Positions 56,333-64,000 of a DNA stretch of 64,000 nt are shown one piece after another; position 1 is the first letter of the stretch; each line of letters begins with the position of its first letter. Both the position numbers and the translations under genes were made by a program. The notes beneath the pieces were generated by a model that had not been told where the DNA came from, searched no databases, and worked only from the letters and a program-made list of their open reading frames with translations. The stretch lies in the NCBI RefSeq assembly GCF_001913155.1, contig NZ_CP018760.1, forward strand, positions 496,001 to 560,000, given 5' to 3'. Source of the DNA: Maribacter hydrothermalis. Lineage in GTDB: Bacteria; Bacteroidota; Bacteroidia; Flavobacteriales; Flavobacteriaceae.

Positions 56333-58774
56333 ATGAAAGTTCTAAAATTCGGAGGCTCATCTGTAGCCAAACCTGAAAATATCATTAAAATTAAAAATAT
56401 AATCTCTAAATACAACGACCCAATAATTCTGGTTGTTTCAGCTTTGGGAGGTGTAACGGATTTATTATTAGAAGCTGGGTCATTAGCTTCTGCTCAAGAT
56501 CAATCTTACAAAAAAATTCTAAGCACATTAGAAGAAAGACATCTTTCCACCATCAAAGAATTAATACCTGTTATAGGGCAAAGTAAGGTTCTTAGCAAAG
56601 TAAAGAGTGAGTTCAATATTCTTGAAACTCTTTTAGAAGGCGCTTTTTTTATTGGAGAAATTACTCCAAAATTATCGGACAAAATAGTAAGCTACGGCGA
56701 GCTTCTTTCTTCTTATATTATTAGTGAATATTTGATAAGTGAAAAATTAGACGCTGAATTCAAAGATAGTAGAGAGCTGATTATCACACAAAAGCTTAAT
56801 GGCAAGAATGTGGTGAATTTTACTAAAACTAATGCTAACTGTTCAGCCTATTTTAAGGCTTCAAAAAAGAAAGTAATTGTTTGTCCAGGTTTTATCGCTA
56901 CTTCTGAAGAAGGGGTGTCAACTACGCTCGGTAGAGGCGGTTCTGATTATACCGCTGCAATATATGCAGCTGCAATTGATGCTAATATTTTAGAAATCTG
57001 GACCGATGTTAGTGGTATGTACACCGCTAATCCTAAAATGGTTAAACAGGCAAAAGCCATACCACATATTTCGTATGAAGAAGCTATGGAACTGTCTCAT
57101 TTTGGCGCGAAAGTACTTTATCCACCAACTATTCAGCCGGTATTATCAAAAGGAATATCTATTGTCATTAAGAATACTTTTAGTCCGGATGAGGAAGGAA
57201 CTTTAATTACCAAATCTAAAAACGAAAAAGGGAAGACCGTTCGTGGAATTAGCCATATTGGCAATATTGCATTACTTTCTTTAGAGGGACCAGGTATGGT
57301 AGGTATACCGGGAATTTCAAAACGCTTTTTCGAAGTTCTTTCTCAGGCAGATATTAGTGTAGTGCTAATTACTCAAGCTTCTTCTGAGCATTCTATTTGT
57401 GTTGGTATTTCTGCTAATGACGTTGATAAAGCCGTTTCAATTGTAAACGAAGCTTTTGAATATGAAATTGAAAGAGGTCGTATTAAACAAGTAATCCCTG
57501 AAAAAGATTTAGCTATTGTTGCCCTTGTAGGTGACAATATGAAAAGCCACCAAGGTTTGAGCGGTAAAATGTTCAGTACCCTTGGAAAGAATAATGTCAA
57601 TATTAGAGTGATTGCCCAAGGTGCTTCTGAAAGAAATATTTCTTGTGTCATAAATGAAAATGATGTCAAAAAAGCACTGAATGCATTGCATGAAGAGTTT
57701 TTTGAAGAAAACATTAAGCAACTGAACCTGTTTGTTATGGGTGTTGGAAATGTTGGTGCAAAATTTCTAGAGCAAATTAAAGAGCAACGTAAATTCTTGA
57801 AAGAGAATTTAAAATTGAACATACGAGTAATAGGAATGTCCAACTCCAGAACCATGCTTTTTGATGAAAAAGGGATTGATTTAAACGATTGGTCTACAAA
57901 ACTTGCCGTAGGGCAAAAAGCCGATAAAGTAAAATTCTTAGAGCTAGTAAATAGTTTGAATTTTAGAAATAGTATTTTTGTAGATAACACAGCTAGTGAA
58001 GAGGTTTCTAATACATACAGCGAATATTTAGGTAATAGTATTTCTGTTGTTACTTGTAATAAAATAGCCTGTTCTTCTGCCTTTGAGAATTATTCTCATT
58101 TAAAATCATTGGCAAGAACCTATAACGCTCCTTTCTTATTCGAAACTAATGTTGGTGCCGGTTTACCTATTATAGATACTTTAAAACATCTAATTGCATC
58201 TGGAGATAAAATCTTGAAAATTCAAGCTGTTCTTTCTGGAAGCCTAAACTTTGTTTTTAATAACTTTAATGATCAAACTACCTTTCATGATGTGGTAAAA
58301 CAAGCTCAGGAGGAGGGATATACGGAACCTGATCCAAAAATTGATTTAAGTGGTGTTGACGTAATGCGCAAAATTCTAATCTTGGCTCGTGAGAGTGGAA
58401 ATCAATTGGAAATTAGTGATATTACCAACAATCCATTCTTGCCTGAAGAAAGTTTAAATACAGCAAACAATGATGAATTCTTTGCTTCTTTAGTACAAAA
58501 CGAAGCGCATTTTCAGTCTTTATATACAAGTGCAAAAAAATCTGATAGCAAATTGAAATATGTTGCTCAGTTTGATGATGGGAAAGCAAGTGTTGGTTTA
58601 CAAGAAATACCAAAAGGGCATGATTTCTACAACTTAGAAGGTAGCGATAACATAGTTCTTTTTTACACAGAAAGATATCCTAACCAACCAATGATTATTA
58701 AAGGTGCCGGAGCTGGTGCAGCGGTAACAGCGTCTGGCATATTTGCAGATATTATACGAATTGGTAATTTCTAA
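56333..58774 (+). CDS. thrA: Bifunctional aspartokinase / homoserine dehydrogenase
   Basis: 813 residues. Aspartokinase with KFGGSSVAKPENI, then FIATSEEGVSTTLGRGGSDYTAA (cut), WTDVSGMYTANPKMVKQA, then two ACT regulatory segments (GPGMVGIPGISKRFFEVL near 325; VALVGDNMKSHQGLSGKMF near 400). Homoserine dehydrogenase from about 465 (FVMGVGNVGAKFLEQI, ETNVGAGLPIIDTLK, EEGYTEPDPKIDLSGVDVMRK cut). Catalyses the first and third steps of threonine synthesis; ACT domains imply threonine feedback. First gene of thrABC, behind the leader peptide. Confidence 0.96.
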   Translation: MKVLKFGGSSVAKPENIIKIKNIISKYNDPIILVVSALGGVTDLLLEAGSLASAQDQSYKKILSTLEERHLSTIKELIPVIGQSKVLSKVKSEFNILETLLEGAFFIGEITPKLSDKIVSYGELLSSYIISEYLISEKLDAEFKDSRELIITQKLNGKNVVNFTKTNANCSAYFKASKKKVIVCPGFIATSEEGVSTTLGRGGSDYTAAIYAAAIDANILEIWTDVSGMYTANPKMVKQAKAIPHISYEEAMELSHFGAKVLYPPTIQPVLSKGISIVIKNTFSPDEEGTLITKSKNEKGKTVRGISHIGNIALLSLEGPGMVGIPGISKRFFEVLSQADISVVLITQASSEHSICVGISANDVDKAVSIVNEAFEYEIERGRIKQVIPEKDLAIVALVGDNMKSHQGLSGKMFSTLGKNNVNIRVIAQGASERNISCVINENDVKKALNALHEEFFEENIKQLNLFVMGVGNVGAKFLEQIKEQRKFLKENLKLNIRVIGMSNSRTMLFDEKGIDLNDWSTKLAVGQKADKVKFLELVNSLNFRNSIFVDNTASEEVSNTYSEYLGNSISVVTCNKIACSSAFENYSHLKSLARTYNAPFLFETNVGAGLPIIDTLKHLIASGDKILKIQAVLSGSLNFVFNNFNDQTTFHDVVKQAQEEGYTEPDPKIDLSGVDVMRKILILARESGNQLEISDITNNPFLPEESLNTANNDEFFASLVQNEAHFQSLYTSAKKSDSKLKYVAQFDDGKASVGLQEIPKGHDFYNLEGSDNIVLFYTERYPNQPMIIKGAGAGAAVTASGIFADIIRIGNF

Positions 58775-58797
58775 ATTTCATAACAACAGTATTCATT

Positions 58798-59724
58798 ATG
58801 AGCCAAAACGAAATTAAAGTTTTTTGCCCTGCAACGGTTGCAAACGTTTCATGCGGATTTGATGTTCTTGGAGTTGCCTTAGATTCTGTCGGCGATGAAA
58901 TGATAGTTAGAAAAGTACCGCAGAAGGGCATAAAAATTACCAAACTCACAGGACAAGATTTACCTAAAGAGACCTTGAATAATGTTGCCGGTGTTGCAGG
59001 TAATGCATTTTTATTGGCATCTGATTATGATGGCGGATTCGAGATTGAAATTGATAAAAGAATAAAACCTGGTAGTGGCATTGGTAGTAGCGCTGCTAGT
59101 TCTGCAGGTGCTGTTTGGGCAATGAACCATTTATTGGGTAACCCCTTCAGTAAAACCGAACTGGTAAAATTCGCCATGGAAGGCGAACGTTTAGCTAGTG
59201 ACGTTGCTCATGCAGATAATGTTGCCCCTGCCCTATTTGGTGGTTTCACGTTGGTGCGTAGCTACAGTCCGTTAGACATTATTGATATTCCTGCTCCGTC
59301 AGAATTATATGTAACCATAATTCATCCGCAGATAGAAATAAAAACATCAGATTCCAGAAAGATTCTAAAAACTACTATTTCTATGGAAACCGGAATTAAA
59401 CAATGGGGTAATGTAGGTGGCTTAGTTGCAGGCTTATTCAAACAAGATTATGATTTAATAGGCCGTTCTCTTGAAGACCACATTGTAGAACCTATTCGTT
59501 CCATTTTAATTCCTGGATTTGACGAAGTTAAAAAAGTGTCTTTAGAAGCAGGTGCCTTGGGGTCTGGAATTTCGGGGTCTGGACCATCAATTTTTGCATT
59601 TAGCAAATGGGAAGAAACGGCTATTAAGGTTGGCGATGCCATGAAAACCGTTTACGACAAAATCGGCATTGATTATGAAATTCATGTCTCTAAAATAAAT
59701 ATGGAGGGTGTTAAGCTTTTATAG
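58798..59724 (+). CDS. thrB: Homoserine kinase
   Basis: 308 residues, GHMP kinase fold: FCPATVANVSCGFDVLGVAL at the N-terminus, the ATP-binding PGSGIGSSAASSAGAVWAMN near residue 98, and GALGSGISGSGPSIFAF near the C-terminus. Phosphorylates homoserine for ThrC. 23 bases after thrA. Confidence 0.96.
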   Translation: MSQNEIKVFCPATVANVSCGFDVLGVALDSVGDEMIVRKVPQKGIKITKLTGQDLPKETLNNVAGVAGNAFLLASDYDGGFEIEIDKRIKPGSGIGSSAASSAGAVWAMNHLLGNPFSKTELVKFAMEGERLASDVAHADNVAPALFGGFTLVRSYSPLDIIDIPAPSELYVTIIHPQIEIKTSDSRKILKTTISMETGIKQWGNVGGLVAGLFKQDYDLIGRSLEDHIVEPIRSILIPGFDEVKKVSLEAGALGSGISGSGPSIFAFSKWEETAIKVGDAMKTVYDKIGIDYEIHVSKINMEGVKLL

Positions 59725-59762
59725 GTTAAACGCCTTTGTATGAACAGTTAAAAAATTACATC

Positions 59763-61058
59763 TTGAAATTCTATAGTTTAAATAACACAGCTCCTAAAGT
59801 TTCTTTTGACACTGCCGTTATTAATGGCATTGCACCAGACAAGGGATTATATTTTCCAGAAGAAATTACTCCTTTACTTAGTTCTTTTTTCGATAAAATT
59901 GAAACACTTTCAAACGAAGAAATCGCATTTACCGCAATTCGTCAATTCGTTACAAAAGTGGTTCCCGACGACGTATTGAAAGATATTTTAAAAGAGGTAT
60001 TAGATTTTGATTTTCCAGTAGCTGAAATTACCGACAACATTGGCACATTAGAGCTTTTTCATGGTCCTACAATGGCTTTTAAAGATGTTGGCGCTCGTTT
60101 TATGGCACATTGTTTAGGCTATTTTTCTAGGTCTACCAAAAATGAAGTTACCGTACTGGTAGCTACTTCCGGTGACACTGGTGGTGCCGTTGCTAATGGC
60201 TTCTTAGGTGTTGCAGGTGTGAACGTAGTTATACTTTACCCTAGCAGAAAAGTGAGCGATATTCAAGAACGACAACTTACCACCTTAGGAAAAAACATTA
60301 CAGCTTTAGAAGTAGATGGAACTTTTGATGATTGCCAGGGCATGGTAAAGAATGCCTTTTTAGATAAAGAGCTTCTAGATTATATGAAATTGACTTCAGC
60401 GAATTCTATTAATGTTGCTCGGTGGTTGCCACAGTTATTTTACTTCTTGTTTGCTTACAAACAAGCAAAATCAAAAGGTAAAGAGATTGTATTCTCTGTT
60501 CCTTCAGGTAATTTCGGTAATATTTGCGCAGGATTAGTTGCTCAGCGATTAGGCATGCCTGTAAAGCACTTTATAGCTTCTACTAACGTAAACGATACTG
60601 TACCGCAGTTTATGCTTACAAAAGAATATACCCCTAAACCATCAACAGCTACCATTTCTAATGCTATGGATGTTGGTGACCCAAGTAACTTTATAAGAAT
60701 AAGACATTTGTTTCAAGACGATTTCGAAGACCTTAAAAAAAATCTATCTTCTTATCCTTTTACAGATGATGAGACTAAAGAAGCCTTAAAGGAAATTTAC
60801 AATATCAACGGATATATTGCTGATCCTCATGGTGCTGTTGGCTACTTGGGCTTAAAGAAATATCAAGAACAACACCCTGATACTTATGGTATTTTCTTAG
60901 AAACCGCCCACCCGGTAAAATTCTTGGATATCGTAGAAGGTACCCTGAATGAAAAATTAGAAATTCCAGCGCAAATTGAAAAAGTAATGGGTAAAACCAA
61001 GAAATCCATTAAGATTTCAACCTATGACGGACTCAAAGATTTTCTTTTAAAATCTTAA
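59763..61058 (+). CDS. thrC: Threonine synthase
   Basis: 431 residues from a TTG at 59763, giving MKFYSLNNTAPKVSFDTAV, the usual N-terminus of flavobacterial ThrC. A longer reading from another TTG at 59736 adds nine residues with no family match. PLP-binding Lys in LFHGPTMAFKDVGARFMA, VATSGDTGGAVANGFLG, SVPSGNFGNICAGL, and DPHGAVGYLGL. Converts phosphohomoserine to threonine. Starts 38 bases after thrB. Confidence 0.94.
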   Translation: MKFYSLNNTAPKVSFDTAVINGIAPDKGLYFPEEITPLLSSFFDKIETLSNEEIAFTAIRQFVTKVVPDDVLKDILKEVLDFDFPVAEITDNIGTLELFHGPTMAFKDVGARFMAHCLGYFSRSTKNEVTVLVATSGDTGGAVANGFLGVAGVNVVILYPSRKVSDIQERQLTTLGKNITALEVDGTFDDCQGMVKNAFLDKELLDYMKLTSANSINVARWLPQLFYFLFAYKQAKSKGKEIVFSVPSGNFGNICAGLVAQRLGMPVKHFIASTNVNDTVPQFMLTKEYTPKPSTATISNAMDVGDPSNFIRIRHLFQDDFEDLKKNLSSYPFTDDETKEALKEIYNINGYIADPHGAVGYLGLKKYQEQHPDTYGIFLETAHPVKFLDIVEGTLNEKLEIPAQIEKVMGKTKKSIKISTYDGLKDFLLKS

Positions 61059-61107
61059 GCTTTAACTATAAGGCTAGAATATTTTCCCAATTCAAGGTTT
61101 AGCCACT

Positions 61108-61136
61108 TTTGCTTCTATTTATTTTCGATAAATTTG
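61108..61136 (+). promoter_or_regulatory. Promoter of the gcvT operon
   Basis: TTTG (61108-61111), 17-base spacer, TAAATTTG (61129-61136): full consensus. The ATG at 61159 follows 22 bases later. Confidence 0.75.
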
Positions 61137-61158
61137 TATCGCTAATAAATTGTATAAG

Positions 61159-62244
61159 ATGAAAAATACTGCGCTTACCACAACCCACGAATCTCTTGGT
61201 GCCAAAATGGTACCATTTGCAGGTTACAATATGCCCGTTTCTTACGAAGGTGTAAATGCCGAACATGAAACAGTTCGTAATGCTGTTGGAGTATTTGATG
61301 TATCTCACATGGGCGAGTTTTTAATTTCTGGCCCAAATGCGTTAGCCTTGATTCAAAAGGTATCTTCTAACGATGCATCAAAATTGACCATCGGTAGAGC
61401 TCAATACAGTTGCTTACCTAATGAAACCGGAGGTATTGTAGACGATCTTATTATTTATAAAATAAAAGATGAACAATATTTATTGGTGGTAAACGCCTCT
61501 AATATTGAAAAAGACTGGAACCATATTTCAGCTTATAATAAAGATTTCAAAGCAGATATGCGAAATATTTCCGACGGTTATTCGCTTTTAGCAATACAAG
61601 GACCAAAGGCTGTTGAAGCTATGCAAACGTTAACTTCTGTAAATTTAGCAGCTATTAAATTTTATCATTTTGAAGTAGCCGATTTTGCAGGCATTGAAAA
61701 CGTGATTATTTCTGCAACAGGATATACCGGATCAGGCGGATTTGAAATTTACTGCAAAAATGAAGAGGTAAAACAAATTTGGGACAAGGTTTTTGAATCG
61801 GGAGCAGATTTTGGCATAAAACCAATAGGTTTAGCTGCTAGAGACACTTTACGTTTAGAAATGGGATATTGTCTTTACGGTAATGATATTGACGATAACA
61901 CCTCCCCTTTTGAAGCTGGTTTAGGTTGGGTTACAAAATTCACTAAAGAGTTTGTAAACTCCGAAGCTTTAGAAAAAGAAAAACAACACGGACCAGAACG
62001 TAAATTGGTAGCATTTGAATTAGATGAACGTGGAATACCAAGACATGGTTATGATATTGTTGATGGCAATGGAAAAACATTAGGTGTTGTAACTTCAGGT
62101 ACCATGTCACCTTCAATGGGTACAGGTATTGGCTTAGGTTATGTTCCTTCAATATTTTCTGATATCGGTAGTAAAATCAATATTCAAATAAGAAAGAATG
62201 CTATACCCGCAACTGTAGTTAAATTACCCTTTTACAAAAAGTAA
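61159..62244 (+). CDS. gcvT: Glycine cleavage system T protein (aminomethyltransferase)
   Basis: 361 residues from MKNTALTTTHESLG; a TTG three codons earlier is less likely. GCV_T domain: MVPFAGYNMPVSYEG, FDVSHMGEF, the folate-site Asp region NDASKLTIGRAQYS, SATGYTGSGGFEIYC, and a C-terminal barrel (VTSGTMSPSMGTGIGLGYV). Moves the methylene group from the H protein to tetrahydrofolate. No glycine riboswitch is visible in front. The stop abuts glsA. Confidence 0.95.
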   Translation: MKNTALTTTHESLGAKMVPFAGYNMPVSYEGVNAEHETVRNAVGVFDVSHMGEFLISGPNALALIQKVSSNDASKLTIGRAQYSCLPNETGGIVDDLIIYKIKDEQYLLVVNASNIEKDWNHISAYNKDFKADMRNISDGYSLLAIQGPKAVEAMQTLTSVNLAAIKFYHFEVADFAGIENVIISATGYTGSGGFEIYCKNEEVKQIWDKVFESGADFGIKPIGLAARDTLRLEMGYCLYGNDIDDNTSPFEAGLGWVTKFTKEFVNSEALEKEKQHGPERKLVAFELDERGIPRHGYDIVDGNGKTLGVVTSGTMSPSMGTGIGLGYVPSIFSDIGSKINIQIRKNAIPATVVKLPFYKK

Positions 62245-63159
62245 ATGATAGATTTTCAACGAATTCTTACCTCTATTAATGAAGCTGCATCAAAGGAAAA
62301 AGACAGGGGTAAGGTTGCAGATTATATTCCAGAATTAGCAAAAGTTGATGTAAATAACTTTGGTATTCATCTCATAGATAGCAAACAGCAAAGTTATTCT
62401 GCAGGTAGTTCTAATAAACCATTTTCTATACAGAGTATCTCTAAAGTTTTAAGTCTATCTATGGCATTAGGACTAATTGGAGATGAAGTTTGGAAACGTG
62501 TAGATGTTGAACCGTCTGGTGACCCGTTTAATCATTTGTCACTTTTAGAATTGGAAAATGGAATTCCTCGAAACCCTTTGATAAATCCTGGTGCAATTGT
62601 CATCGCGGATATTTTAGTTTCTCAATTAGAAAACCCAAAAGAAGAATTTTTATCATTTGTTCAAAACATTGCTAATGACCATACCATAGTATTTGATTTA
62701 GATGTAGCAAAGTCAGAAAAACGAACGGGTTTTCGAAATTTTGCTGCTGCAAACCTCTTAAAATCATATGGAAATTTAAACAATGATGTAGATGTGGTAT
62801 TGGATTTTTACTTTCATCAATGTTCGCTTAGTATGTGTTGCGCTCAATTGACCAGTACTTTTTTCATGTTTATGAATCATGGCAAATGCATTAGAAATAA
62901 CACATTCCTAACTATACCACAAGTAAAACGCATAAATGCTTTAATGCTTACCTGCGGATTTTATGATGAAGCCGGTGAATTTGCTTTTGAAGTAGGACTA
63001 CCAGGTAAAAGTGGAGTTGGTGGCGGTATCGTTGCCTTGCTACCAAATAAATTCTGTGTGGCTACATGGTCACCAGGACTTAACCCTAAAGGCAATTCTA
63101 AATTAGGAATGCTTGCCCTAGAAAAATTAACCACAGAAACAGAACTTTCTATTTTTTGA
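62245..63159 (+). CDS. glsA: Glutaminase A
   Basis: 304 residues, serine-dependent beta-lactamase-related glutaminase: YSAGSSNKPFSIQSISKVLSL with the catalytic Ser-x-x-Lys, NGIPRNPLINPGAI, SEKRTGFRN, and GVGGGIVALLP. Hydrolyses glutamine to glutamate and ammonia. Its ATG immediately follows the gcvT stop codon, and its own stop overlaps the next gene, so three genes form one coupled unit. Confidence 0.96.
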   Translation: MIDFQRILTSINEAASKEKDRGKVADYIPELAKVDVNNFGIHLIDSKQQSYSAGSSNKPFSIQSISKVLSLSMALGLIGDEVWKRVDVEPSGDPFNHLSLLELENGIPRNPLINPGAIVIADILVSQLENPKEEFLSFVQNIANDHTIVFDLDVAKSEKRTGFRNFAAANLLKSYGNLNNDVDVVLDFYFHQCSLSMCCAQLTSTFFMFMNHGKCIRNNTFLTIPQVKRINALMLTCGFYDEAGEFAFEVGLPGKSGVGGGIVALLPNKFCVATWSPGLNPKGNSKLGMLALEKLTTETELSIF

Positions 63160-63983
63160 AATTAAACACTAAAAAAATATTGATTCTTGGCGGAAGCGGA
63201 TTCATAGGTAATGCTATTTACAAAGAGCTTTGTAATTATTTTGACACGTATGGCACCTATTGCCATGCTGCAAATTCATTCTCCTCAAATAAGCAATTTA
63301 TACAGTACAATCTTGAGGAAGACGATATCGTTGAAGTTTTAGAAGAAGTTAAGCCACAAGTAATTGTTTCTGCATTACGGGGGAATTTTGCCGCTCTGGT
63401 TATTGCTCATAATCATATCGCTGAATACGTTTTAAAAAAAGACTGTAAAATATACTTTATATCCTCTGCTAATGTTTTTGATGCTTATAGTAAATTTCCA
63501 TCTTATGAAATGGACAAAACATTATCTGAAAGTATATATGGCCGACTAAAAATCAAAATTGAAAATATGCTGCTTAGATTACCAAAAGATAAAATGGCTA
63601 TCCTAAGAGTGCCAATGATTTTTGGAAACAACTCCCCAAGGGTAAAGGATATGAAAAAAGCTATCATAGAAAATGAACCAGTAGAAGTATTTCCTAATTT
63701 GATATTAAATGTTACTAATGATGATAAGTTAACCCAGCAAATACACTATCTTATTAATAGAAACAAAACAGGAATTTTTCATTTAGGAAGCAATGATTTA
63801 ACGCATCACGAAGATTTTATCAAAGAAATTTTAGAACGTGTCGGGAACTTTAACCCTATTATAAAAAGGGTTTATACGACCAATGAAGATAGGTATTTGG
63901 CAGTATTACCTAAAACTAATAAATTGCCTAAAAATTTACAATTTACAATTCAAGATATTATAGAACATCATGTTTTAAATTAA
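63156..63983 (+). CDS. RmlD-like NAD(P)-dependent sugar-nucleotide reductase/epimerase
   Basis: 275 residues from a TTG whose TG is shared with the glsA TGA stop (stop-start overlap). Rossmann motif ILILGGSGFIGNAIY, then the extended-SDR catalytic region SSANVFDAYSKFPSYEM and SESIYGRLKIK with YxxxK. It resembles dTDP-4-dehydrorhamnose reductase (RmlD) family proteins, but no other sugar-nucleotide genes are nearby, so the substrate is open. Third gene of the gcvT-glsA unit. Confidence 0.8.
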   Translation: MKLNTKKILILGGSGFIGNAIYKELCNYFDTYGTYCHAANSFSSNKQFIQYNLEEDDIVEVLEEVKPQVIVSALRGNFAALVIAHNHIAEYVLKKDCKIYFISSANVFDAYSKFPSYEMDKTLSESIYGRLKIKIENMLLRLPKDKMAILRVPMIFGNNSPRVKDMKKAIIENEPVEVFPNLILNVTNDDKLTQQIHYLINRNKTGIFHLGSNDLTHHEDFIKEILERVGNFNPIIKRVYTTNEDRYLAVLPKTNKLPKNLQFTIQDIIEHHVLN

Positions 63984-63990
63984 TTAAATT

Positions 63991-64000
63991 ATGAAAGAGG
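63991..64000 (+). CDS. First codons of a further gene, cut by the window end
   Basis: ATGAAAGAGG follows the previous stop by 7 bases and may be the next gene of the same operon (Met-Lys-Glu). Too little is present to identify it. Confidence 0.3.

Noticed and set aside
61059..61158. Glycine riboswitch before gcvT
   Set aside because: Only about 100 bases separate thrC from gcvT and they are taken up by a consensus promoter; no tandem aptamer structure is visible.

Overview
The window is a chromosomal segment of a member of the Bacteroidota, almost certainly a (probably marine) Flavobacteriaceae. The evidence is low GC, a secreted adhesin with a gliding-motility/type IX secretion (T9SS) C-terminal signal paired with a PorP/SprF protein, lineage-typical families (DUF3570, DUF4266, DUF6268, CzcA-TolC fusion), and repeated promoter boxes of the Bacteroidota form TTTG-N17..23-TAnnTTTG.

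Left part (1-16 kb). The window opens inside a hexapeptide acetyltransferase gene read in frame into a cupin lipoprotein, followed by an orphan gene tail. Next is an IorA/IorB-type molybdenum hydroxylase pair. On the minus strand follow a DUF6268 barrel protein, a tightly coupled thioredoxin / ApbE flavin transferase / DUF4266 / DUF3570 cluster, and a heavy-metal RND efflux system whose permease carries a fused TolC-like domain. A His-rich small secreted protein and an AraC regulator complete this part.

Middle (16-31 kb). A 1251-residue T9SS type B adhesin with SprB, cadherin-like and calcium-binding thrombospondin type 3 repeats is followed by its SprF-like partner. Pta and AckA (acetate overflow) follow, then a second RND system (adaptor, HAE1-type permease, TolC) read towards them. 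The two sets of genes are separated by a perfect 46-bp palindromic terminator.

Carbohydrate part (31-43 kb). A GH85 endo-beta-N-acetylglucosaminidase, an unknown small protein and guanine deaminase precede an AraC regulator and an eight-gene operon for non-phosphorylative L-fucose catabolism. The operon holds symporter, mutarotase, fucose dehydrogenase, lactonase, fuconate dehydratase, 2-keto-3-deoxyfuconate dehydrogenase, diketo-acid hydrolase and L-lactate dehydrogenase. Its predicted end product is pyruvate. Two tRNA genes (Pro-TGG, Ser-GCT) follow.

Housekeeping right part (43-64 kb). This holds a 7TM-HD phosphohydrolase (divergent from a thiolase), a TPR protein, gyrA, clpC, a small unknown protein, the bifunctional NAD(P)HX repair enzyme, and thrABC. 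thrA is preceded by a 30-codon ORF with eight Thr codons and a hairpin that reads as a threonine attenuator. The window ends with gcvT, glsA and an RmlD-like reductase.

Several starts were moved from the longest reading frame because a promoter box lies over or downstream of the upstream start candidate (35232, 45198, 54085, 30576) or because family N-termini and TTG/GTG codons fit better (14732, 21716, 59763, 63156). No phage, insertion sequence or CRISPR array was seen. The strongest candidate for undescribed biology is the threonine leader/attenuator. Next come the Trx-ApbE-DUF4266-DUF3570 cluster and the in-frame fusions with internal signal peptides.
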